64,000 nt of DNA, taken from NCBI GenBank assembly GCA_026388155.1, contig JAPLKI010000016.1, forward strand, positions 124,001 through 188,000, read 5' to 3'. The stretch's first letter is position 1; the number at the start of each line of letters is the position of its first letter. Below the pieces are notes generated by a model. That model was given only the letters and a program-made list of their open reading frames with translations. It was not told the origin of the DNA and made no database searches. Of the stretch, positions 32,324 to 39,289 are shown piece by piece. Both the position numbers and the translations under genes were made by a program. The DNA is from Elusimicrobiota bacterium. Its GTDB lineage: Bacteria; Elusimicrobiota; Elusimicrobia; Elusimicrobiales; UBA9959.

Positions 32324-33310
32324 CTATACGGGGGCGCGGTCAATGGGATTTTGCGGCGCTTGCGAGCCGGTTCCGCCGAGGGTTTCTTTTACCCGATAGA
32401 AAGGCTTTTTGGCGGAGCTGTGATAGCTTCGTATAATCAGCTCAGCTACAAGCCCCAGAAACGCCATCTGCACTCCCACCAAAGCCAAAAATATGGCCAC
32501 CAGGAAAAGCGGCTGGTCTTTGACAAAGATATGGGCGGCCAGCTTGTTGTAAAGCGTGCAGCCCGCAAGACATGCCGACACCAGGCCCAGAGCGAGGCTC
32601 AAACCCCCGAAAAGATAAATGGGCTTGGTAATAAAATCGCCCATGAACTTTACGGTGAAAAGATCAAGAAGCACCTTGAAAGTGCGCGTGAGCCCGTACT
32701 TTGAGCGGCCGACAACTCTGGGATGATGACTCACCTCCATCTCCGTTATGGAAGCTCCGCCGTAGCCGAGGAGCGCCGGCAAAAACCGGTGCATCTCTCC
32801 GTACAGGTCCAGGTCTTTAAGCAGGCTCGTGCGGTAAACCTTGAGGGTGCAGCCGTAGTCATGCAGGCGTATACCAGTCACCCGTGAAATTACGGCGTTA
32901 GCCGCCATGGAGGGCAGCACGCGCGTAAAAAAACTGTCGTTTCTTTTTTTGCGCCAGCCGCTTACCACATCAAAGCCCTCTCCGGCGCGCTCGATCATTT
33001 TAGGTATGTCACGCGGGTCGTTTTGAAGGTCGGCGTCAAGCGGAACAGTCCAAACTCCCCTTGCCGCGGCGATCCCTGCGGCAAGGGCCGCTGTCTGGCC
33101 GAAATTTCTTGAGAACCTTATTGCCGCGGCGTTTGGGCGGAGATTTGCCCTGATCTCGCCGTAGGAGCCGTCAGTGCTGCCGTCGTCCACCCAAATCACT
33201 TCCAGGCTTGCGGCGGTTTTTGAGAAGACTTCCTCAAGTTTGGCCGCAAGAGGCGCGATATTGCCCGACTCGTTGAATACCGGTATGATAACTGAAATTT
33301 CAGGGTTCAT
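32324..33310 (-). CDS. family 2 glycosyltransferase with two membrane helices (DPMS-like)
   Basis: A membrane-bound polyprenyl-phosphate sugar transferase of 328 residues. The GT-A fold has ISVIIPVFNESGNI, VDDGSTDGS and the metal motif LDADLQNDP; QDP/RRxxW-type elements include the SGWRKKRND loop. Two C-terminal membrane helices (about 235-255 and 270-290) match the GtrB/ArnC-like family, which moves a sugar onto undecaprenyl phosphate. ATG 33310 has GGAG upstream; ATG 33325 is the other option. It ends 29 bp after the yceD start region on the same strand. Confidence 0.87.
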   Translation of the reverse strand: MNPEISVIIPVFNESGNIAPLAAKLEEVFSKTAASLEVIWVDDGSTDGSYGEIRANLRPNAAAIRFSRNFGQTAALAAGIAAARGVWTVPLDADLQNDPRDIPKMIERAGEGFDVVSGWRKKRNDSFFTRVLPSMAANAVISRVTGIRLHDYGCTLKVYRTSLLKDLDLYGEMHRFLPALLGYGGASITEMEVSHHPRVVGRSKYGLTRTFKVLLDLFTVKFMGDFITKPIYLFGGLSLALGLVSACLAGCTLYNKLAAHIFVKDQPLFLVAIFLALVGVQMAFLGLVAELIIRSYHSSAKKPFYRVKETLGGTGSQAPQNPIDRAPV

Positions 33311-33335
33311 ATAAGAATACTCCATTTAGGACGAT

Positions 33336-33421
33336 AGAACTTGGAATTTAGAGCTTAGAACTTAGAGTTTAGGATTTAGAATTATGACTTCGGATTCCTA
33401 CTTTCTAAGTTCTAAGTTCTT
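33336..33421. repeat. intergenic hairpin E14 (GAACTTAG type)
   Basis: GAACTTGGAATTTAGAGCTTAG on the left pairs with CTTTCTAAGTTCTAAGTTC on the right. The right arm is also the last codons of the neighbouring glycosyltransferase (NLELRK), so the element has become coding. Confidence 0.72.
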
Positions 33422-34549
33422 CTTCAACAGTTCCAGATACAGTTCTTCCTGCTGCTTTACCATCAGGTCTATGTCAAAAGCCGAAAGGTCGGTGGCGCGG
33501 GCGCCCTCCGCTAGTTTTATCCGCAGCCCGGCGTCTTTCAACACCCGTTCCGCCGCCGCGGCAAGTTCCGCCTCCTCTCCGGGCATTGCGCTGAAACCGT
33601 TCACCGCTTCCTTTATAAGGTCCGCCACCCCGTCGGTTTTATAGCAGACGGCGGGCAAGCCGCTTGCGAGCGCTTCCACCAGGCTGCGCGGCAACCCCTC
33701 CCAGAGCGAAGCAAGAAGGAACATGTCGGCGGCCGCAAGCAGCTCCGCCGTGTCCGTTCTCCAGCCCGTGAAGATACATTTGTCTTTTAGGCCGAGGCTT
33801 TCCGCGAGGCCGCGGAAGTAATCAAGTTCTCTCCCCCCTCCTGCAAAAATAAATTTGGAGTTTTTTACCTCGTGCGTCACTTTTTGAGCGATGGAGATAA
33901 ATCCCCGCGGGTTTTTTTGCGGCTTGGTATTGCCGAGGCTTATTACGGCAAGCTCGCCCGGCGCAAGCCCCATTTCCGCGCGCTTTTTTTCTCTCCCGCC
34001 CGGCGCGGGATAATTTGAGAGTTTTATGCCGCTGCGTATGAGGCGGTACGTTTTGGGCGACCCTATGCCGAGGGCGCGCGCGGTTTCCATGTTGGCAGAG
34101 GAAACAAAAATAAGCGCGTCCGTGAAGCGCGCGCAGAGCTTCTCAAGAAAAATATACAGCCGCCTCTTTAAAAAAATCTGGCGGTCGTTAAAGCCGAAGC
34201 CGTGAAAAGTGTGTATTATTGCGGGGACACCCGCGAGGCGCGCCGCCGCGCGGGCCAGTATTCCGGCCTTTGAGGAATGTGTGTGGACAAGGTCGGGCTT
34301 TTCTTTTTTCAGCAGGCGGTAAAGGCTGAAAAGGGCGGCGCAGTCCCTGAAAGGATTTATCTCACGCCGCAGAGAAAGAACCGATATCGTATCAGTGCCG
34401 CCGGTTTCGGCGCTCAAGTCCCCGCCCGGTCCGCAAACCAGGCTTACTGAAAAAAGCTTTTTATCAAGGTGCGCCGCCGTATAGAGGGTGTTTGCCTGGG
34501 CTCCTCCCAGTTCCAGCTTTGTTATGACGTGAATGATTTTGAAGGGCAT
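33398..34549 (-). CDS. family 4 glycosyltransferase (GT-B)
   Basis: 383-residue retaining glycosyltransferase. N-terminal nucleotide fold with HVITKLELGGAQANTLY; HTHSSKAGILAR and HTFHGFGFN. C-terminal donor-binding domain with the E-x7-E motif in LLASLWEGLPRSLVEALASGLP. Probably acts in surface polysaccharide synthesis with the neighbouring family 2 enzyme. The last residues (about KNLELRK) and the stop are encoded by hairpin E14. Confidence 0.9.
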   Translation of the reverse strand: MPFKIIHVITKLELGGAQANTLYTAAHLDKKLFSVSLVCGPGGDLSAETGGTDTISVLSLRREINPFRDCAALFSLYRLLKKEKPDLVHTHSSKAGILARAAARLAGVPAIIHTFHGFGFNDRQIFLKRRLYIFLEKLCARFTDALIFVSSANMETARALGIGSPKTYRLIRSGIKLSNYPAPGGREKKRAEMGLAPGELAVISLGNTKPQKNPRGFISIAQKVTHEVKNSKFIFAGGGRELDYFRGLAESLGLKDKCIFTGWRTDTAELLAAADMFLLASLWEGLPRSLVEALASGLPAVCYKTDGVADLIKEAVNGFSAMPGEEAELAAAAERVLKDAGLRIKLAEGARATDLSAFDIDLMVKQQEELYLELLKKNLELRK

Positions 34550-34559
34550 GTCGTAAAAA

Positions 34560-34628
34560 AGCAGATAATAAATAGCCAGTCGTAAATGGTAAAGTTCTTC
34601 CGGTTGCCACTATTCGCTATTCGCCAGC
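34560..34628. repeat. intergenic hairpin E15 (decayed TAGCGAA type)
   Basis: A weak left arm (AATAAATAGCCAGTCGTAAATGG) and a clear right arm (ACTATTCGCTATTCGCCAGC). The core AAAGTTCTTCC is only partly kept. Confidence 0.5.
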
Positions 34629-34632
34629 ACTG

Positions 34633-36678
34633 TTACTTCAGTTTCCTTACCGTGTAACGGGGAAAATAGTGAAATAATATCTTGCGGTAATCGTCGCCGA
34701 AATTTTCCGCGAGCTCCCTTCCCCCCAGCACGCAGTAGCCTCGGCCGTTTCCTGTCCCAAGGCCGCGCAGAATAAAGAACTTGGGATATTTTCCCTCAAG
34801 GACCGGCCTTACGCTGAACAGCGCTGAACGGAGCGCTCCCGCTGAAAGTATTTTTGAAATTTCAGTGAAATCCTGCAGCACGGCGTTGCCCGCAGTGCCT
34901 TCAAGGCGCAGAGTCATTACTTTACCGTTCGGCGCGCGTTTCAGCGGGATGATCGCTTTCAGATAGCCGATCTTGTATTTCAGGTTCGCCCTGTCCTCTA
35001 TCCAGCGCGGGCTAAGAAGAAGGGTCCAGTAAACATCGGAGCTGGTAGTTTTGTCTTTAGCCAGGCATAAAAGGGCGTCTGGCGGGGCCGCCAGGGTAAG
35101 AGAGTAAAGATCAAAAGGTGAAAGCTTTTTCAGCCTGCGGCCCCCGTCATCGGCGCCCTCTTCGGTGAAACCGCCGCAGGCGCGGTGCAGGGCGGCGCCG
35201 GCGGGCGTGTCGCCGGCGTAGAGAATTTCGTCTTTTGTCAGTTCCGCCGCCTTGCGCGCCGTATCCGTTTCCGTCTGAAGGCCTTTGAAGGCCAGGCAGT
35301 GGTCTGAATCGCAAATGTCGTAGTTTTCTCCGTGGTGCGGCGGGTCGCGTTTCAGCTTGAAAAGCATGGTTCGTACAACCACGGTGAGCGTTTTAAGTTC
35401 TTCGATCAGCTTCGAGCCGTCCGCGAACTGAGCGGCCAGCGCCGGCACCAGTGTTTCTATGGGCGCGGCAGTTACAAGCCGCAGGGCGGGTCCGTTGAAA
35501 GAAAGGAAGAGCTCTCCGGTTATTTCCTTGTCGCCCCTGTTTACGCCGGCTATGTCCGGGTCAATTTCCGGATTTTTAATAAGGACAACTCCGCCTTTTA
35601 TTTTGGGTACTATGCGCACCGGATTGCGGGTAGTATGTACGGGGCTGCCGTAATTGTTCAGCAGTTCCATAACGCGGTTCATGGCGTTGTAACGGACGGT
35701 CCATTGGGAGTTGGCCTTGCCAAGCGCCACATTTCCCCTGAGCTGGTCAATAATTTCAAAATCGCCGTTGCAGATGAAACTGAAAGCTTTGACAGGAGCG
35801 GGATTGCCGTCATGACTGGAGTAAAGAGCCATACGCAGGAGATTGCGGCCGTCGTATTCAACGGGATGGTCATGCGCAGGCCAGGCCAGGCGCGCCCAGT
35901 AAAGCAAGTCGTCAAGCCTGCCCTTCACGTATTTCGCGAGTTTAGCCCTCTTCTGGGTGAACAACTTCTGCCCCGGGTCCATGTCGGCCAAAGTGTAATA
36001 GGTTTGCCAGGCGGGCAAATAGTAGTCCGATTCGTCAAAGAGCCGGGCCAGGTCTATTTCAGCCTGCATATTGCGTGGGTCGTAAGTGAGCGCGTCTTTA
36101 AGAAAAGTTATTGAGTGGGGTCGTTTTTTCAGCTTTTCAAAGGACAGGCTTATGAGCTCGGCGGACGGGGAAAGCAGGTAAGGGTAAGATGTATAGATGG
36201 TACGAAGAGTCGAAATGCTCTCTTCCGGGCCGGTCAGCCGGGTTTCGGCAATGGCCAATCCCAACCGGGCCTGCTGGACAAGACTTTGGTCGGTCGTCAG
36301 AGTAAAAACTTTCTCAAAGGCGGTTTTCGCGTCAAGGTCTTTTTCAAGAGAAAGCAGGTTCCAGCCTTTCTCGAAATTTATATAGGGATCTTCCGGCTTT
36401 AATATGTCCCCTTTGATAAGATAGGCCATGGCCTCTTCATTTTTTCCGGCCTCACCAAGCAAAGTGGAAAGGTCCATGATGGCCGAAAACCCCAACTGCT
36501 CACCGGAGGAGCGATAGATGACATATTTCAGGGCCTCGGCCGCGTCTTCCGGGCGGCCATCCGCCCATTGGGACAAAGCATCCCCGTAAAATTTCTTTAA
36601 ATCTTCAGTCTGGGCCCGGAGAAGTCCGGGAGCGAAAACTCCAAGGACAAATAAAAAAAACGCGTGCTGTTTGCGCAT
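34633..36678 (-). CDS. secreted TPR protein with C-terminal SpoIID-like domain
   Basis: 681 residues from ATG 36678. Signal peptide MRKQHAFFLFVLGVFAPGLL, then helical TPR-like repeats (about 25-260), then a SpoIID/LytB-type domain: IEELKTLTVVVRTMLFK, HGENYDICDSDHCLAFKG, and ALHRACGG with the conserved cysteine. SpoIID proteins are lytic transglycosylases or amidase enhancers acting on peptidoglycan lacking stem peptides. Domain order (TPR then SpoIID) in a non-sporulating organism suggests a periplasmic cell-wall role. The usual Arg/Glu catalytic residue could not be assigned with confidence. Confidence 0.82.
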   Translation of the reverse strand: MRKQHAFFLFVLGVFAPGLLRAQTEDLKKFYGDALSQWADGRPEDAAEALKYVIYRSSGEQLGFSAIMDLSTLLGEAGKNEEAMAYLIKGDILKPEDPYINFEKGWNLLSLEKDLDAKTAFEKVFTLTTDQSLVQQARLGLAIAETRLTGPEESISTLRTIYTSYPYLLSPSAELISLSFEKLKKRPHSITFLKDALTYDPRNMQAEIDLARLFDESDYYLPAWQTYYTLADMDPGQKLFTQKRAKLAKYVKGRLDDLLYWARLAWPAHDHPVEYDGRNLLRMALYSSHDGNPAPVKAFSFICNGDFEIIDQLRGNVALGKANSQWTVRYNAMNRVMELLNNYGSPVHTTRNPVRIVPKIKGGVVLIKNPEIDPDIAGVNRGDKEITGELFLSFNGPALRLVTAAPIETLVPALAAQFADGSKLIEELKTLTVVVRTMLFKLKRDPPHHGENYDICDSDHCLAFKGLQTETDTARKAAELTKDEILYAGDTPAGAALHRACGGFTEEGADDGGRRLKKLSPFDLYSLTLAAPPDALLCLAKDKTTSSDVYWTLLLSPRWIEDRANLKYKIGYLKAIIPLKRAPNGKVMTLRLEGTAGNAVLQDFTEISKILSAGALRSALFSVRPVLEGKYPKFFILRGLGTGNGRGYCVLGGRELAENFGDDYRKILFHYFPRYTVRKLK

Positions 36679-36778
36679 AATAAAAGAATTTAGCAATTAT
36701 AGAAAGATAAATCAAAAAGCATTCCCTATAACCATATGACCGTATTTGCCGTGTGTCGTGTAATTTCCGGCCGGGTAT

Positions 36779-36807
36779 TTTGAGTTTCAAAAAAATTTAT
36801 GTAAAAT
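36779..36807 (+). promoter_or_regulatory. candidate promoter for the tRNA pair
   Basis: TTTGAG (36779-36784) and TAAAAT (36802-36807) are separated by 17 bases. The -10 ends 9 bases before tRNA-Lys. Confidence 0.4.
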
Positions 36808-36816
36808 AAAAAGTAT

Positions 36817-36888
36817 GGGCCATTAGCTCAACGGTAGAGCAGGCGCCTCTTAAGCGCAAGGTTACAGGTTCGAATCCCGTATGGCCCA
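36817..36888 (+). tRNA. tRNA-Lys (CTT anticodon)
   Basis: Folds as a cloverleaf: acceptor GGGCCAT/ATGGCCC, D arm GCTC...GAGC, anticodon loop CTCTTAA giving CTT, T loop TTCGAAT, discriminator A. Two mismatches are present (27-43 and one in the T stem). The CCA end is not encoded. Confidence 0.93.
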
Positions 36889-36898
36889 CTTTTTAAAA

Positions 36899-36987
36899 GT
36901 TACCCCACCACCTGCTTGAAAATCGGAGATTTGCCTTCGGCAAATAAGCGGGTGGTGGGGTAACCAGTAACCGGTCACTGGTTACTG
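36899..36987 (+). other. long hairpins between two tRNAs
   Basis: GTTACCCCACCACCTGCTT (36899-36917) pairs with AAGCGGGTGGTGGGGTAAC (36946-36964) over 19 bp with one G-U pair. It encloses a second hairpin, ATTTGCC...GGCAAAT, with a TTC/TTCG loop. CAGTAACC...GGTTACTG (36965-36987) forms a third. No T-run follows. It may direct tRNA precursor processing or be another repeat. Confidence 0.7.
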
Positions 36988-36995
36988 TCGTTTAG

Positions 36996-37077
36996 GCCGA
37001 GATGGCGGAACTGGTAGACGCGTACGGCTTAGGACCGTATGGGGTAACCCGTCGGGGTTCGAGTCCCCGTCTCGGCA
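36996..37077 (+). tRNA. tRNA-Leu (TAG anticodon)
   Basis: Class II cloverleaf with acceptor GCCGAGA/TCTCGGC, anticodon stem TACGG/CCGTA around CTTAGGA (anticodon TAG), a long variable arm and T loop TTCGAGT with stem CGGGG/CCCCG. CCA is not encoded. Confidence 0.95.
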
Positions 37078-37160
37078 TTTGACTGAATAAGGCGGCTTGG
37101 CCGCCGTCCAAGCTTATCAAGCGGAAATTTGGACCGTGGCATATCACCAGGAGGTTTCAA

Positions 37161-38429
37161 ATGAACATCGCCTTGGGTTTCGGCGACAGGATTAAAAAAG
37201 TAAAGCAGGAGGGATGTGTTCACACTTTTGCCGTGAATGTGGATTCCTCGTGCTTGAGTGAAGCTACTCAGGCCGCCCTTGTGCGCCTGCAGTCAGTGGT
37301 GTCGCTGCCCGGGTTCAGAGTCGGCAAGGTTCCTTTTGCCATGATAAAAGGGCAGTTCCCTTCCATGGTTAAGGACGAGGTTATAGATATAGCGGCCAAG
37401 TCGGCGGTGCCTGAAATACTTAAAAACGACAAGCTTTCCCCCGTTGTGTCACCTCTGATAAAGAACCTCACCTACGAGCCCGATAAAACGCTTTATTTCG
37501 AGATCCAGTTCGAATGTAACCCGCAGATCGAGCCGCGCGGCTACGACAAAATAAACGCCATCCGCAAAGTCCACAAGGTAACCGACACGGATGTGGAAAA
37601 ATACCTTGAGCAGGTGAGGCAGTATAACGCCTATCTCAAGCCGGTCCCCGATGACACGGGCGCGGCCAAGACCGATTTCGTGATAGTTGACTACGAGACT
37701 TTTGAGAATGGCGTCAAAGTGGAGGGCGGTGAGGTCAAGGGTGAAATCGTTGATATGGCGAGTCCCCAGACCATAGCGGGACTCGCGGAGGCGGTGCTGG
37801 GCGCCAAAAAGGGAGAAACGCGCGAGTTCGACGCGCCTTTCGGCGACAAGAAGATGCGCTTTCATGTTAAAGTGTCGGAGATTAAACAGAAGGTAGTTCC
37901 CGAGCTTGACGGGGAATTCCTTAAAGAAGCGGGCGCCTCAAGCGTGGAAGAGCTGAAGAACAATGTGCGCAAGCTGCTGGAAAAGACCGAAGCGGAAAAA
38001 ACCGAAAAAGACCTGCTTTCGCAGCTGGAAGACGCCCTTATAAAAACCAATCCTATGCAGCTCCCCCCCACTTTGGTAAGCCAGGAAACGCATGAGCTTT
38101 TTGAGCTGATGAAAAAAAGAATGCCGGCCGATGACGAGCGCGTGCGTGAAGAAGCGTTCATCGAGAAACTAAAGCCCGTGGCCGAGCGCAACCTGAGCCT
38201 TACTTTTCTTCTGCACCAGATAGCCAGAAAAGAGAACATTAAAGCCGGCGACGCGGAACTGAACGCGGAGCTTGAAAAGGTGCTGGCGCGCCTGAATACC
38301 GACGAAGAGAAGGTCAAAGCCCGTGAGCTTTTTGAAAACCGCAAGGAGTATATACTGGCGTCCATCGTGGAAAACAGGACGATGGACATGGTAAAGTCAA
38401 AGGCCGTGATCAAGGAAGAGACACATTAG
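37161..38429 (+). CDS. tig: trigger factor
   Basis: Ribosome-bound chaperone and peptidyl-prolyl isomerase, 422 residues. The ribosome-binding signature is present as LPGFRVGKVPFAMI (usually GFRxGKxP). A middle FKBP-like domain (about 150-235) and a long charged C-terminal helical domain follow. AGGAGG precedes ATG. tig-clpP-lon is a common order for protein quality-control genes; clpX is not between clpP and lon here. Confidence 0.94.
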   Translation: MNIALGFGDRIKKVKQEGCVHTFAVNVDSSCLSEATQAALVRLQSVVSLPGFRVGKVPFAMIKGQFPSMVKDEVIDIAAKSAVPEILKNDKLSPVVSPLIKNLTYEPDKTLYFEIQFECNPQIEPRGYDKINAIRKVHKVTDTDVEKYLEQVRQYNAYLKPVPDDTGAAKTDFVIVDYETFENGVKVEGGEVKGEIVDMASPQTIAGLAEAVLGAKKGETREFDAPFGDKKMRFHVKVSEIKQKVVPELDGEFLKEAGASSVEELKNNVRKLLEKTEAEKTEKDLLSQLEDALIKTNPMQLPPTLVSQETHELFELMKKRMPADDERVREEAFIEKLKPVAERNLSLTFLLHQIARKENIKAGDAELNAELEKVLARLNTDEEKVKARELFENRKEYILASIVENRTMDMVKSKAVIKEETH

Positions 38430-38430
38430 A

Positions 38431-38512
38431 AGAGTCGCAGAGTCTTCGCGTCAAAGAGTCAAGACATTGAAGCTTCAAGATCCCGAATTCAGGATCCGGA
38501 AACTCTCAGACT
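38431..38512. repeat. intergenic hairpin E16 (AGAGTC type)
   Basis: CAGAGTCTTCGCGTCAAAGAGTC words on the left face CGGAAACTCTCAGACT on the right. Two short palindromes (TTGAAGCTTCAA, and GATCCCGAATTCAGGATCC) lie in the centre. Strongly decayed. Confidence 0.5.
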
Positions 38513-38531
38513 AATAACGGAGGAATAGTTT

Positions 38532-39137
38532 ATGCTGATACCGACAATTATCGAAAAATGGAACCAGGGAGCCATGGTAGGTTACGATATTTTTTCGCGC
38601 CTTCTGAAAGACCGGGTAATTTTTATAGGTGACACGGAAGGAGCAGTTTCCACCGCCTCCGCAAACAGCCTTATAGCCCAGTTGCTGTATTTAAACATGG
38701 AAGACGACGAAAAAGACATCAACCTTTACATCAATTCCCCCGGTGGCATGGTTACTGCGGGGCTCGCGGTTTATGATACCATGCATTTTATCAAGGCCCC
38801 CATTGCCACCACCTGTATGGGCATGGCCATGTCTTTCGGCGCCGTTCTGCTTGCGGCCGGCACCAAGGGCAAGCGCTATGCGCTCCCCAACTCCCGTATA
38901 ATGATACATCAGCCGCTGATATGGGGCGGCGGGATCTCCGGGCAGGCCACCGACATCGAGATAGAAAGCCGCGAAATGCAGGAAAATAAAAAACGGCTTA
39001 CACAGATCCTTGCCAAGCACACCGGCCAGACCGAAAAGAAAGTGCATGACGATATGGAGAGAAACTGCTATATGTCGGCTGAAGAGGCCAAGGCCTACGG
39101 CATTATAGACGAGGTGCTGGAATTTAAGAAAAAATAG
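38532..39137 (+). CDS. clpP: ATP-dependent Clp protease proteolytic subunit
   Basis: Serine protease subunit, 201 residues. Family motifs: DRVIFIGDTEG, INSPGGMVTAGLAVYD, the nucleophile serine in MAMSFGAVLLAAG (usually QAASMGA) and the active histidine in SRIMIHQPL. GGAGG precedes ATG. Sits between tig and lon; the Clp ATPase is not in this window. Confidence 0.94.
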   Translation: MLIPTIIEKWNQGAMVGYDIFSRLLKDRVIFIGDTEGAVSTASANSLIAQLLYLNMEDDEKDINLYINSPGGMVTAGLAVYDTMHFIKAPIATTCMGMAMSFGAVLLAAGTKGKRYALPNSRIMIHQPLIWGGGISGQATDIEIESREMQENKKRLTQILAKHTGQTEKKVHDDMERNCYMSAEEAKAYGIIDEVLEFKKK

Positions 39138-39139
39138 TG

Positions 39140-39264
39140 ACTGATCTGGTTGTCAGGTTCACGGTTCATAGGTCCAAGGTTCACAGTTCGCGGTTATTTT
39201 TTTCATAATCTTCTTGTGTTCTCTAATTTCCGACCGGTGAACCGCTGAATCATGAACCTGTGCA
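39140..39264. repeat. intergenic hairpin E17 (GGTTCAC type)
   Basis: CAGGTTCACGGTTCATAGGTCC and AAGGTTCACAGTTCGCGG on the left pair with GACCGGTGAACCGC and ATGAACCTGTGC on the right. The centre is T-rich. Confidence 0.7.
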
Positions 39265-39289
39265 GTAACAAATAATGGAGATTTAACAC

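Noticed and set aside
36899-36964. Classical intrinsic terminator after tRNA-Lys
   Set aside because: The stem is strong but no T-run follows, and tRNA-Leu begins only 31 bases later on the same strand.
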